From contig NC_081331.1 of assembly GCF_022539665.2 (NCBI RefSeq), positions 3,196,501 to 3,260,500 on the forward strand: a stretch of DNA of 64,000 nucleotides. Direction: 5' to 3'. Position numbers and translations under genes: made by a program. Source of the DNA: Daphnia carinata (lineage: Eukaryota > Arthropoda > Branchiopoda > Diplostraca > Daphniidae). Positions within the stretch are counted from its first letter, which is position 1, and each line of letters opens with the position of its first letter. The notes beneath the pieces are model-generated. The model saw only the letters and a list, made by a program, of their open reading frames with translations. It did not search any database and was not told the DNA's origin. Positions 1 through 14,373 of the stretch are shown one piece after another.

Positions 1-3000
1 CGAGGAAAGCTGATTGGTCTCGGTTTGTTGTTAACGTCTGCCTACATGACTCTCTTTCATAGTTTCGTTTTCTCCCCTGTTTTTGTCATTTTGTTGCATT
101 CTATTATATTTTTTTCGGGCTGAAGGAAGATCTAGATCGAAGGGGATGAACAAAAAAAAGTACCGCAGCAAATAATACCGCATCAAAGAAACGTTGTACC
201 TATAGAATAAAGCGTATCGATCTACGAGCGTATCGAGCCTTGTACGGTTTACTACCAACGTACCAGAGACAGCACTGTAGTAGAATGCCAACGACGGGCT
301 TATGGCTGGGATCAGTCCCTTTTCTTTTTCATATATTTTTCATCGAACCAAAGTCATCTGTGCACCATTCTTCACGATACGTAGATGCGACAAAGGGAGC
401 ACTGGACACAGCACGTTGTTTTCTCTTTCTTTTTTAACCTCAATATTCGTCATTTACGTTCATAGCACTTGAAATCAATTTGTTTTTACCCAAAGTCGCT
501 TTCTATTCGAACGTCTTGCCTCTCGGTTTGTTATCTACCGCGTGACTAGTTCTACTCGGGAAACGGTAAACATAGTTTGTACCATTAGTTTGACTTTGTC
601 CTTATCCGATTTGGTATTTGCTTTTTCGGTGTCCACAGAATCCGCCGATTTTCTTTAGCCGTCAACTAAATAGAATTGCGTCCTCATCCTTCTTTTATTA
701 GATGTCAAGTGGAACTGTCGATATTTTCCCAACACTTGTACACACCAACACAAAGTCTGGTTTGATCAAGCGGACAAAATCACAGCAGCTTTCTATTAAT
801 CTCTCAATAGTGTTGTTCCACTTTGAGGCTAAGAGACGCGGGTAAATAGAATAAATAAATAAAAAAAAACCTCAACGGTCATAAAGACACGTGCTGCTTT
901 AATCTCTGAAAAAAACAAGTTCAATTTTTTATTTCTCTCCTCCAACTTGCCGGGCGTATTAGCAAATACAGACTGGCTTGTGTGTGTACAGACGCGTTGC
1001 TTGTTCGCTCTCTATTCATCGTCTAGTTGATGACGTGCGCCAGATAGGCAGGACGTGTGCCGCACTTTGACTGTCAGCGATGTTGCAGCAACAAATTGGT
1101 TTGCCGCCTAAAGCGAAAGCAACAAAACAAGACGTTACTGGTTGATCCGGCCGGCTGCGGCTCAATAGGCACTACAATGAGGAAATCTGTTGAATATGCA
1201 CTGCGTAGATAGCGTGTTTGAATAGCGTTTGCGAGGTAGCAGGACTTGCGATGATCCCTTTTTGTATATTTAAAATAAGGCTGCCATGCATATATTCCTC
1301 AACCGCTACGGAAACCCCTGACGGCTTGGGTACGCCCTTCTGGATGTGTTTTACGCTACATCGATCACGTTTTTTTAGCCACGCACGTCCCAATTTTGGA
1401 TTCCCCACATGCGTGGCCCCCGTCTTTGACGTTGTGTAGTTAGTTACCCACTAGTTTGTCTATACAGCTCACAGCTATTGCTGTTGTCTCTGTGTTTGTG
1501 TGTGGTCGAAATCGTGTGTGTATACACGGCGTTGGCTTTGTCACACAAGTGTATTTATATATTTATGGGTACTGCATTTTGCAATATCACAACGCGCGGA
1601 TACACAGGGCGGGGTTTTCATTTTTCAAAGTATGCAAAAAAAAAAAAAAAAAAAATGTACATTGCATCGAAGAAATATTCGGTGTAGAGAGAAATGGTTA
1701 GCCTGTGATGTTTGTGCGTTTTCGCCCTCGTTTCCTTATTTGATTCCGGATGCGCGCGAAGGTGGGCGGATGCCGATCGACCAGGGGAAGGAGGACATAG
1801 CGAGAGACGACTCAAATGTCGCTCGACTGCTACGCGCGGTAGACGACCGCAATGCGTGCGTTCACGACTAGAAGAATAAATAACTAAAGAAGATAAGGAC
1901 CTTTGAAGCGCAAGGGCAGCGACGCAGCGTTTCCTTTAATATTACATATGGTTTGTGTGTTTCCACTAGGCTCGCAGTTGTGGAGAAGAGACATAAAATA
2001 CGTGGCGTCTTTTGCAGAATTCGTTTCTGGCCACGGCTTAAATTCTAATTGTATTTTCCGCCATGTTAGATGATATAGTGCTGAATGGAAGGGAAGGGAT
2101 GGATGATGGCACGTCTGTCCCAATAAAATAGCAAATTCCATAAACGAATAGTAATGAAAATATTTAAGTTTCACTCGGAAAAGCACAAAGTTCTATTCAT
2201 AAAGTAGGATTGCGATGCGAAACAATAGAAAATTCTACTCTCTTCAAGCCGGTCCTCTTTTCCAACGACGACGACGTTACCCCTAAGTAAATGACAAAAG
2301 AACGGAGACGGTAGACAGGTTCGTTGAGTTTAGTCTTACACACTGTATGTGCCGTGGCCGTGTGTGTGTGCACAGTAAACGAGAGAAATTCATCATCAGC
2401 AACTTGGGCCCCAGTCTCATTAGTTGATGGAAAATGGTTGGTCTAGAAAACTATTATGGCAAAGAGAGAAAGAGCTTTAATATAATGCATTCGCTACAAT
2501 TTACTACTTCATGAAGCAAAGATTCCGGTACAGTGTATTAAACCAATCTTACTCTCCGTTGGCCGCAGTAGACGAAAATGATTTTTGTCCCGTGAAAATC
2601 GAGTCGTTTGCCCTCAGTATGGCGCAACAAGCCGGCGTTCTCCTTGTTGATTCAAAAAAAAAAAAAAAAATTTATGAGGGCGGTATCGATGAGTGAATAG
2701 CGAAAGATAAACTGTTCTCCCGACAAAGTGTCTATTGTGTCGGCGGGGGAGAGAAGCCGTTGAAGTAGTAGGGAATATTGCCAGCGGCACAGATGGCATG
2801 TTCAATACTACTCGAGATGTGGGGGATGCGAGCTTTGCTTGACCGCCAAACAAACAACACATAGAGCTTACTGATATTCTCGTACATGAGCAATAACAGA
2901 AATTAAGGTAGCGAACCGACGAAACTAGTGGGTGGACCGAATTGGCTGGAATTATGGATAGTTGGCCTCTGGTAAAATAATTCTGTGGTTGTATTCCTAT

Positions 3001-5639
3001 TCCGATTAATGGGGAAGTTTCCCATGATGAAGATGGCACAGTAAATATTTGTTGTCGAATATTTGAGATGTTCGGCGTCACAGCTGATGGCTAAACTATT
3101 GAGCGTGAACACAATCTAGAGCCAAATCGCGTTGTTTTCTCTTTCTATTGTTTTGCCATTCTTTCTTTTTGACGACAGATGTGTCTGTCATTTTCAACCT
3201 TTTCTACGCATTCATATTTGTTTTATGGATTAATCTAGCTTTTGTTATGAGACGAGCGAAAGGCCCGGAGTACCTGGAAAAGGAAAATCGATCCGTCTGG
3301 GATAACCCTTTTTTTTTCTCATGTCCTCTGTTGTTTTTGTTTTGCCTCAATAGTTTTGACGAGGATGTTCAGCATCTCATTTGTGTTGGCAAAAAGACGA
3401 CGACCACCTCAAGGGGGGAAGCCTATACTGCGATGATGAAAGTTAAGGACCTCGGATGCTAATCAAAGTAGCCTGGTGCGCTGCCCTATGTGTCTTCATC
3501 AAGCTTTCTGTTTGTCTCAGAGGCATCTTGTCATAATGTCGTATCGTCATTAAATGACCAAAAAGCGACAATTCGATCTCGTTTTCCCATTTGACAATGT
3601 CAAATGACATTGCAAAGCCAAGATTGGTTTTATAATGAAGCTGTTGCCGTCCGCTACCGTCCTTACTCTCGTATAACTTCAACGAAATGGCTTTTAAGAT
3701 TAGTGGGTTTGCCTATTAAAGAACGGACACGATGTAGTATTGCTGTCTCTTTCTCAAGTTCTGTGGCTTGACAACAAGGGAAGCCATATTTATTTTATTT
3801 TCTTTTCTATTATTGAAGCTTGAAGCCGGGCCCATTTTGATGAGAAATGAGCACATCGTTACTTTGACTCTTCCTAGAAGACTATTTTCTTTCTTGTTTC
3901 GTAAGGTCTCTATCGACCGCCATTCTGTCCCTCTGAGGTAGTATCTGTTGATGGCGATCGTTGGCGTCTGTCAGACAGAAGTCGAGTAGTTGCTGTTAGC
4001 ACGCAGTCTCAGTTGAAGGAGCCTAGATCTTCATTTGCTCACGTTATGTGCGGCTGATGGACGCGATGTGCTTGATGCGTGAAATGTCTTCTTGTTTTTC
4101 AGCTGGATGCGACAATACCAGTCATTGCTACCGAATCCTTGCAACTTCCAAGCTTCTACCGCCAAGCTAAAAAAAAAAAAAAAAAAAGTGATGGCAAAAC
4201 AGTAGATGAGGCTTTTCAACAGTCGGGTATCATGTGTTGAATATATAGCTCAACACGACCGCCAACAGAAACCATAATCATCGATCCGCCCAGCTGGTGT
4301 TCCTCAGTCGTATGATACGCTGAAAGGATGGAAGGAGGTAGATAGAGGAGAGGAAAGGGGGGAAAATTTTTGTCGATGCTTCTACAAGAAAAACTTTTGA
4401 AACAAGTCTGAAGGTGAATAAAGGCAATGTTGAAAAAGTTTTTTTTTTTTTTTTTTTTTTTGTTTTTTTGAAGAGGAGGATATTCGCCTTTGTACTCCTC
4501 ATCTTTTGCTTCTACTCCCTCCCCATATATATTTTTTTAAACAGTGCTGTGGGAGACGAGCTCGAGCCTTATTCTTTTCATTCTTTCACTCACGAACGAA
4601 GCAGAGAATAAAGGATATAGATGAGGAGCGTGAACAAGAGCCACGAACATTTTAAAAAAGCTCCTTTCTTTCAGTTCCTTCGTTTATTGCCAGTTCTGTT
4701 TCTGTAAAGCTTGTAACGAGGATTCTCAGTTTATTATTTTTTGTTCCCTCTTCTTCAAAACGCGTTGGAATATAAAAGCATTTAAGCAACATTGTCTTCG
4801 CTGTACAACCTTATGCAAAAATAAGGATTCGAGACAGTCATTGGCACGTATTCAATTGTTTTGGCCAGCAACAAGTTCATTTTCGCCATTGTCATCGTTC
4901 AAGTCTTTAAAAGTCTTCTTTCACGAAACCTAGCAAACTTGTAGCCCATTAAATTGGGGAATAAAACAAGGTGTTTACTTATTCAATTTGATACGCTACG
5001 TTGAGCAGTGAAAACAGAAAAAAAAAAAAAAATTTGAAATCCAAGAATTCGCAACGAAAGTTGTTGTAATTGATAATATCCAAACTTGGCTAGGTTTTCC
5101 AGTTTGATACACTTTGACTCGGGGGCCCCTCTTAATTAGAAAGTGAAAATGTCAATAACAAGCAGTTCCTGTTTTCAGTTTAATCATTTTCGCTTGATAC
5201 CCACGCGAAATCCGCGCGCTTTCTGGGCGCACCTGGAAACGACAGTTTTCGTAGACAAGCCCGGAAAGCGAACGTTTCCATGGTAGAAGAAGCGATGCTA
5301 TGAATTTACATCAGCAATACCGCCACCAAGTCGAAGCACGAAACGAAATGAGCTCTTTCAACTTGTTTCGTGATTGAAAATTTAGATTTTCTAGTAGCTA
5401 TGATGATGTGGGGGCGTCGTGGGCGGAACTTCCTATCGATCTTTTGCTGTCAATCCAGCTGCAAATTATTCTTTAATTTTTCCTAACCGTTCTCTTGTTC
5501 TAATTTAGGAAGGAAAGGGGAAAAAAAGAAATTTCTGGAGATACAAGTTCCGCCGAAAATCACCGACGTGAACGGAATAAATAGTTGCTGTTGAATTTGC
5601 GGTGCTGCAGCGCGCACTGAAAACTGGGCGGCGAAAAAC
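1..5639. other. Non-coding upstream region of the MATH-like gene
   Basis: No reading frame here has the codon pattern, length or protein resemblance of a real exon. The stretch contains homopolymers, such as an A-run near 1637-1654 and a 23-base T-run at 4439-4461, plus short GT-rich pieces. It lies directly upstream of a coding exon at 5640, so promoter, 5' untranslated exons or a long 5' intron of that gene are the likely contents. No precise promoter can be placed. Confidence 0.5.
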
Positions 5640-8600
5640 ATGGCTCTGCTGACGCGTTTCATCCGGCTTCCGGATCGAGCCAACACGCACGTGTTTACGT
5701 TCGTCGTGACCCGCTCCGTCACGCGCGACCTCCATCGCGACGTCACGTCCAAAGAGTTTAGCTACGGCTACCACAGGTGGGCCATCACCTTTTCACGGGC
5801 CGGAAAGGTCCTCGGCGTCTACCTCGTCTGGCGCAATCCCTCCGAGGTAAGGATTGATTGCATTTTGCCGTTTCCGCAAGCCTGTATCGATTAATAAATT
5901 ATCATCCATTTTTCTTTTTTACTTCCCCTCTGATTTGGGCCTTTAGGGAATGCGCGTGTACATTGATTTCTCGTTCACGTTACTCAACCGGGAGCATTTT
6001 AGCGCTAATGAGACGTTCAGTGGTCGGCAGATCAAGTTCACGTTCGACTCGCCGGCGCAAGGCAACCGCCGCTACATACCCGTCGACGATTTGTACGAAC
6101 GCAATTTCACGGACGCCAACGGCGAGTTCCAGCTTGAACTGACCGTCGCCAACCCGCGGACACTTTACGAAACGGATCTGAGGCTTCCGGTGGGCTCGCC
6201 CGGCTCGTCTTCATCGTCAACGACATCGTTGGCAACAGGCGGCAGTCATCAGCGTTCCGCTTCGCCTCTGCCTTCGCACCATCAACACCATCAGCATCAC
6301 CACCATCACCTCGGCGGAAGCACGGGCAATCTGTCGACGTTGGTCCAGCAACAGAATCACGTTTCTCATCACAACAGTGGCCATCATGGCTCACTTCATC
6401 TACACGGCCACCACCACAATGCGACGCAGTTGCCGAAAACGACGAAATTGGAGACGACATATTTTGCTTTTGGCGGATTCGATTGGAACTTGTCGGTCGT
6501 GATGGAGCCTTACTCGGTGACTGCCGCCACATCTGCAGCTGGTCTCACGCTCAACCTGGCCGCTCAACTGGCCGGCAATCCAGATCGAGACAGTCCGTCG
6601 CACAGAAACAGAAACTGCCAATTATTGGCCGGTGGCGTTGATCCAGTTCCGGCTTCCATAGCGGGGGTCTTGAGTGATCACGTCGGCAACGGAACGCTGG
6701 CGCTCCGTCTGAGGCGATTGACGGGCGTGGACCACCGCAGCCGCTCACGCTACTATATTTCAGTGGGCGAAGGCGACCGACGCCTCTCGTCCGGTTTGAT
6801 GGACGACGTTTCCGACGCCGAGGGGGCCGGCTCTGTCTGGTGTCCGAGGGTGCGCATTCAGGACGTTGCACCCAAAGGAGTGCTCCGGCTCATGGTGGAA
6901 CTCGTGTCGGCCAACACGCTCAGCGAGACCATCATCACGCTGGCGCCCAACAACCAAACGGGCACGCCGGGCGGCATTGGAGGCCTCTCGGCCGGCACTT
7001 GCTACGACCGCGACAAACAGGCTTGGTCTTTCGAGGCCGATACCCATTCGGAGAACGGTATTCTTTTATCCATTGAGTCCTCATTGAATTTGCTTGGTAA
7101 CATTATGTAATTTTCTTTTACAGCCACTCTGAGAGTTCGCGTTGTCTATCGCGACGTCCGCAACGTGCCACGCAATCATATCAGGTAAATATGGCGGTGT
7201 GTACAATTAGTCTTGTCGAATTGAAAAAGCTACAGTTGTAGACCTAATATCGGGGAATATGACGATGTGGATCGTGTTGCACGTCTAGACGTGTTGCCTA
7301 CCCCTTTGTGTCTGTGCGTCAGTAGGTTTTTATAGGGCATGATAAAAGAAAGGCTGAGCTCTCCGAGCCTTTTAATACTCCCCGGATGGTAGGAACCGGT
7401 TTTTACATCAATAAGAAATGAGTGGATTCCGCAATATGTCTAGCGCAACAATTTGATACACTTGGAGTCGTGATCGATTGTCTGCTTTCTTCGTTGTTCT
7501 CTTCTCCTTTTCTCTTCTTTCTTTTGATTGCCTTCTATTCGCTTATCGGAGGAAAATAACGATGGGAAAAAATAAGAAAGGGAGAAACTGAGAGAATGGT
7601 CTACTACAATTTCTTATCGGTGGAAGTGTCGTCTCGGTAGCGTAGCAGCTGAAAAGAAGAAGAATTAGACGGAATAACTTTTCGTTTTCTTTCGAAACAC
7701 GCACACTGGCTCTGGGGAGTACATCGGGTACACGAAGGAGGACCGTAAAAGGCTAGTCCTTTATTCATTATTGATGTGCGTTCATCCGTTTGGGATTCGT
7801 TGAAAATGTGGACGTAAACGAACGACGAATTAATTGAATATTAGAAGAGATTTTCTGTTAGCCGGTCGGATCCGTTGTTCGTCTGATAGCGTATCAATCA
7901 GTCACGCTGTGGCTAACCTGGTACAAGTAAGATTGTGTCGTTTTTGTACCGCATTGCCATGCCAACTGATCAGTTTCTACGGTCAACACCGAAAAAGGAC
8001 AAAAGGGGGGAAAACAAAAAAAGGATAAGGTCACGCGTTTGCCATTTTAGCCGGGACATCAACACGCCATCCGAGCTCTAAATATCATATAACGTCTACA
8101 GTACAATACCGACATAGCAGGCAAGGACTAAACAAATGACATCAACCCGCTTCTCGCGTTTTGTTTTTATTTTTTTATTTAAATTTTATTATGACGTTTT
8201 TGCGTGTTTTTTTTTTGTTGCTTTTTTAGTTCGCAATAGCAGATGGAATTTTCTTTGCTACGATCAAAACACTTTCGTTCGTAATAGTTCCCTAATAGCC
8301 AGTTTTGTCCACCGTCATTTTCGACGGTCTCTTCTCTGTGGGAGGCGTTACAATGTTCTTTATTTATTTTCTTTTGATTGGATTAAAGTCGCGATCATAA
8401 CGACCAGAAAATGAGGACACGTTTAGAGACGTTACCTCCGTTTTCTTCTGGGAAAAGGCCATAATGACTTGGAACTGGACGAAGCTACGAACTACTACCT
8501 ATTGTGCCTCTACCTTTTTACTTTTATTTTCCTTGACCCCTGCGTAACTTTTACAGCTCATATCGTGTACTTTTACTGCGTTGTTAGTATCGATCCTCGT

Positions 8601-11334
8601 GGATACGTGTGTGCTATTGATTTTAGCCAACAACGCTGTGAAACCAACGTCCGTTCGTGGGTTTTTTACTGGATAAAATGCTCCCCTCGTTGAACAGATT
8701 AACAGGTTGCCTATTTATCTTGTCCGGTGAAATACAAAGGCGGCTTTGATGAGCAGAATTTGACAATAGAAGCAAAAAAGAAGTCACATATTAAAGCCAT
8801 TATCTGACGTCATTGTGCAATTGTGGCATTATCTAGTCAATTGGCAATCAGCTTTCAAACTTTGGCCGCATTGTTTAGTGCTTGAAACATAGGGACATCA
8901 TTTGGGAGTTGTGCAAAATGTCGTTTAGTTAGTATCAGATTATTCTAAGTTGCATTCCCTCTGCCCCGTAGTTTTAGTACGAATGTTATCTTCCTTTCAT
9001 TAGTTCACTTGCATCAACTGGGAAATGTTTGCGTGGCTAATTCTTCTGTTGCTTTGGTTGACTGTATCGCGTTCCGCTGTGAACATCGCGGCAAATTGTA
9101 AATGAATTAAGACTGTAGGCATGCTTCTACGTGCTCTCAATGAATTTAAAATTGATCGTACAGGTACGTGAGCTGGCAGGCGGCCATGTTACGACCCAAC
9201 AATAAAGTCAGCCAATACGACGCCGTCCCGTTCTCCAGCCCGCACTACTCCAACTACTACGTCCAAGAGGAAGCTGATGATGGCGTCGTCATGGAGTCTT
9301 CAGTGCCGGCCAAAGACGTACGATTCTCTCGCATTTTCTTTAGTTTCTTTACTTCTCCTCACACTTTTTCGGGTCAGCCATTGAACATGTTGCTTTAGCC
9401 AGGCTACTTGCTAAATAATGACATGCTGATGTGTTTCGCCAGATAAGAGGGGAGGGGGCTTGTGGCGTTCAAGATGCGGAAATATGTTTTGAAGTCATGT
9501 ACTTCGTGTACGTTAGCTGGGTGATCAATAGAGACTCGACCGAAGTGGGAGAAAAGGAGGGGTTGGTTGGGAGGAAATGGGGTGGTGCGTTAAGAATGGA
9601 TGAGAATCACGGCTGGTTTTGCTCTTTTCAATCGAAAGTTCCCAAATGTCCGGTGTGAGTATGTGTGCGCGCTGACATACTACGCCCAAAAAATCCAGCC
9701 CGGTGTCGGTCCATAGCTATGGCTTCCAAGATCAATCGTCGTTTACTTGACGTGATCGATAAAATTTTCATAGTTATGCGAAGGAGGCCGTGTTAGAGTT
9801 CTTTATTTAACGATTTATTTCCGCATCATGACAGATCCGCAATAGGTTGATTTATAAAACGTTTTTGTTCATCATTGGGGTTTTGCAAATGTATCTAGCT
9901 CTCAATGTATCTGTTAGCATATATCCGCTAAAATAAGGAACTTGATCCAGAAATTTTAATGGTTTGCTATAGCACAATGCGTGTGGGACGGATCTCGCTA
10001 TTGCTAAGGTCTTACACCCTCTTCTCTGAGCTAAATTAGGCAATAGATTTCTTGAGATGAGTTGGGTTCTTTAGTTGATGGTGAAAGCCGAGCCACTGAC
10101 TGATTACCTACCAGCTACTTGAATGTTTGTCGGGCTAGAGCAAAAACCTGTAGCATTCACGAGTCCGCATTGATCCGATCCAATTTTTTCAAAACCCAAA
10201 GACCTCCCTTCCTCACCAACTTTCCTATGACTAGTGGATTTTTCATAGCTCAAAGATTGGTTGACATCAACTTATATTATTCTGTATCTTTTTCTCCCTC
10301 CTTTCTGTTCTTTAACATTCCCAAAAAATTGACTAGTGACTCGTGTAAGAAAACTAACAAAAAGGGAAATGTAGAAGTAGAACGACGGCTCTCTACTTGT
10401 GAGTTATGCTAGATCAGGCGGTAAGAAATGGCTCTGGTTGATGAGCCGTAACTGATACGGCTCTCGAATTTTTGCTGTATGTCGTGAGGCTGTGCTAGTT
10501 GAATTGCGCAAGAGTTATGCAACTGCCAATTAATATCTAAAATATGTCTATCCGACGCGCAGTTGTTGAAGACGGCCAACGGCTACGTCAGCGACAAGCA
10601 GCAGCTTCGCGTCCAGGTGGAGTGGGACGAGACACTCTTGCTGTTCCAAGCGACTTACCACAAGTACGACGACGTCGGACGCATCCACAACTACCAAATG
10701 AGGTTGGCCTATTTTTTCTAGCTTTCTTTTTTATTCTTTTAGAATGTATCCTATATTCTAGTAGAGCAAAAAAAGAAAAAAAACGTGTTGTGACTTAACA
10801 TACGAACGCATTTGCGATCGAAACGGCTCGCTGATGACGGAATGCCTTAATGCCAACAAATTAGAGAACCGGATAGCTGATATGCCGCCTAGTACACTTT
10901 AGCTTAGTCCCTGAAGTGGTGGGATGTGTCTGGAAAACGCGTAACGCTAATAAAGTGCAACATATAGAACCTAATAGGGCTAGCGTAGATAAAAGGGGGA
11001 TATCAAAACCTCATAAGCAATTAAGAAAGTTCGACTAGAAATCCAAACTGCGCACGGTTTCACCTTTGCCATTTATTCCTTTGCCATTTCTTCTCTCAGG
11101 AAGGAGATAAGCGCCTTGCAATCGGAAAATTACAGCCTTGAAAGGCAATTGTTCAGCTACCAGCGGAGTCTGGCGATGGCCCAGGCGCGGAACGGCGTCC
11201 AGCCGCAAGGTCCATCCGACGACAACACGCCTTCGTCGTCGGCCAACGGCGAGTACCCGCCGTCGCATCGCGAACACTCGCATCGGGATTTCTTTGCGCG
11301 CCGCGACGAGTCATCCGACACGGAATACGCGTAA
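5640..11334 (+). CDS. MATH/TRAF-like domain protein with His-rich insert and C-terminal coiled coil
   Basis: Six exons splice cleanly in frame: 5640-5846, 5947-7057, 7124-7184, 9164-9317, 10563-10702 and 11100-11334, giving about 635 residues. All junctions are GT-AG. Residues about 1-146 resemble a MATH (TRAF-like beta sandwich) domain, with a motif FSYGYHRWAITF and a closing strand FTDANGEFQLEL. Residues about 147-235 are a Ser/Thr/His-rich low-complexity insert with His clusters. A second MATH-like segment starts near residue 236 (FGGFDWNLSV) and runs on through TLRVRVVYRDV and VSDKQQLRVQVEW. The last 80 residues begin with a short coiled coil (KEISALQSENYSLERQL) and end in a charged, Ser-rich tail. 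Introns 3 and 4 are long (about 2.0 and 1.2 kb), unlike those of neighbouring genes. MATH domains usually bind peptides in adaptor or ubiquitin-ligase proteins, but no RING or BTB domain is present, so the role is open. The start is the first ATG before the conserved domain. I do not recognise a named orthologue. Confidence 0.75.
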
Positions 11335-14300
11335 ATTCGCTCGTTGTCCTTTACTATCATTTCCGCTATTGGTTTTCCTCCATTTGCTTTCCTCCATTTG
11401 CATCATTCGCCATTCTTAATAGTTTAAGTCTGACACCTATACTGCTGCCCGGTGTGCTTGTACTTGCCACCGCATGGTTCATGTTGGGACTCATTTTTCT
11501 CTTTTTTTCCATCTTTGTCGAACTTCTTTCTCGTTTCGTTCTATTTCATTGATGCGGCGTAAAACTCGTTTCCTCTTGTTTAATCATATCAACGAAACGA
11601 GGAGTTAAAAAAGGAGGGGGGGACGGAAAGAAAAGTTCTATTTATGTAAATGTGTGCGTGCTGCACATGTCAAAGGGCACACGTTTCAACTTTTTTGATG
11701 TCACTTTTATTCTATCGGGCAAAAAAATAATGCTAATGACTTTCGTTTTCATGACAAGAAGGAAAAAAATGCGATTTTTCTTTTCACGGTTTTTTTTACG
11801 CTATGATGAAATTCAACTTTGATCGTCGTTTCAAGTCTATTCTATCCTCTTTTCTAGTTCCTTAATAACATCACAATCTTCTTTTTTTTTGTCTTATATT
11901 TCGTCAGGTTGTTATTTTTGTTATTTATTTATTCTTATTGTTATTCACCATTCATCTTCTTAGGTCCACGGCCTTTTCCGCTCTTTTTTACATTTACATT
12001 TTACATAACATGGAGATATAACGGCAATGTAACATTCTTCTCATACAGGGGAGCATCATACGATACCTATGTGTTAAATCCAACTACCAAAACAACTTTT
12101 TTTACTCTTCATACACATACACACACACACACACACATACACATACACATTACAAAAAAAAAAAAAAACCATGCGTCGTGCCGATGCAGTTTATTTCCAC
12201 TCGTCCCGCGTGAAAGGCGAAAAACCAATACTATCTTTCGATATAAATACAACAAACGTTTCAATCTTTCTTCGATCTTTTCTTTACATCTTTCTTCCTT
12301 TTTTTTCTACGGTTTGTTTTGTAACGCAGTGCGTTGTATCGGATGCCACTATGTGCAGTTCCGGATCGATCTGCCTCACTAGCTGATTTATAGAAAAGCA
12401 TTGCTGCCATGGGTTTTTTTCGATGTACGTGTCTTAAGCAAATGGTCAATCAATCTAATCGAAGGCCCACTTACCGCCTTAGTTTTCATAGACTGGATCT
12501 AGCTGGCGCATAAAGAACTCCTTTAACGAACTCGGACATCGTTTACAACTCGTTTTATATTTAACGAAATCTAAAGGTAAAGAAAATTCGAGCTATTCTT
12601 ACTAACTCGTGACCGTTTTTTTTATATTATCAGGTGCTCTACAGAAATTATTCATTTGCATCAAACAGGACTGCTGGCTTCAATTTCCTCATTGTTTGCT
12701 ATGTAATTCCAGAGCTCTATTTCAATTCCATAGCATTTTTGGACTATGATGACATTGTTCTAAGATAAATTTCGGGTATCCCTTAAGCGAAAGGAAGAAT
12801 AGACATGAGCACGGCAAGCTCACCTGCCGGCATTCTCACGGGGCTATGATACTGCCGAATTTCCAATATACAACCAATCTAACACAGGGACAGTGGTTGT
12901 CTTACGTCTATTATAACAGACATCGTCTAGTTACTGGGATTTCTGTACCTTTTTTCTGATGTTTTCTTCCTTTCCCAGAGAAAATTGGTCCAGCAATACT
13001 GATATCATTTTTCATAGATGTGTCTGTGAAATTGTGAAGCTCTAGCTACTTGAAGAGTAGTAATAGTTGGTCTCCAATTCTACTTGGATGTCAGTGAAGA
13101 CATTCATTCTCTCCAGCAAGAATCTAGGTAAGAATATGTAATGAAATCATTGACATTTTGAAAGAAAAACTACTTTTTCCTAAAAAAAAGTATAGGCAAA
13201 AGAGTCCACCGCTTCTTTGTCGTCATCCCAAGCAAACCTATCATTGATTTCAATGAGAAGAATAGCAAGAAACAAGCGGAACAAATTATACGGTACGTAC
13301 GCCTTCATCGCATGTTGTCTACACGTCAGCGGCAGGCTTTCGGACAAATTTGTGTGGGTGTCGTAATATATCTAAAGCGTTCACGAATATGCATGTAACG
13401 AGGGAGCAAAGAAAACGCCTGTTGAAAGGCAGATCCTTTTTCAATCGAGTCCGTGCAACTGGTCCATATTGAAACTTGGAAAGTAGGATCTCACAGAGAA
13501 AGATCGTACCGCAAGGAACATGCTCGGTGCAATAAGTCATCATGGATAACGCACTTTTATCTGTAATATGTTAGTATAAATGATATAACTCTTTATGCCT
13601 CGTGTCTACCTTTACAGGGTTCCTTAAAAAATGAACGGGATTTGAAAATGTACGTTGGACGAGCGTGTAGAGTCCTGTCTCAATAGCGAAAGCTATCACA
13701 GGTAAGGGGGTAGTGCAGTCAAAGGGGTTAAGAAATGCAACACATAATTGATGGGTAAATTACTAGTGTCTGCATGTTGCGTTACATGTTGTCTGCAGGA
13801 ATGGGCACAGAACATTTTCGAGACGAAAAAACGTTTTTCTCCGTTTTCCATGATAATAGTTTTTCGTTCCAACCTGCTCGTTTTCTCCGAACTGAACTTG
13901 ATGTCTCCATTTCAGTTTTCCACACTTTGATAGAAGTGCTACTGCGCGCAGAAGATATTAGTTTTATTTACCCTACCATTAAAACTTCGGAATACTATTA
14001 CCTTGTCAGGAAAACTAAAAGTATAATAACAAAGACGCACGTGCCATTTTAGGCTTGTAGCCTATTTGTTTGTATTATCGGCCACTTGGTTGGTGGTGTT
14101 GTAATTACATTTTTCTACTGTCAGGTACCCTAACGAAAAGTCATCTTGTTCAACATCTTGTTTACGTAGAAGCTCGAAAATTTCAAAAGTATATTACAGA
14201 GAAATGAAATAATACTGCATGACATTTAAAGTTATTACGATGCAGTCGGTCATCAAAGGTAGAATATACTTGATTTTGCCTCTGTTTACCTGAAAATGTA

Positions 14301-14373
14301 TAATGACATAACGTTCTTGATCAACTCTGTGTGAAAATCATTATTAGAAACAATTCCTTAAGAAACAAAGGCC
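11335..14373. other. 3' UTR/intergenic interval, no gene recognised
   Basis: The first part is probably the 3' untranslated region of the MATH-like gene. It contains A/T-rich stretches, a CA/TA dinucleotide tract near 12115-12150 and an A-run near 12153-12167. Open frames in the interval are short, cross simple repeats and show no protein resemblance. From about 12.4 to 14.3 kb I see nothing coding. Confidence 0.5.

Noticed and set aside
1136-1165. CTGGTTGATCC similarity to the 5' end of 18S rRNA
   Set aside because: The match is only about a dozen bases; the following sequence does not continue as rRNA, so it is likely chance.
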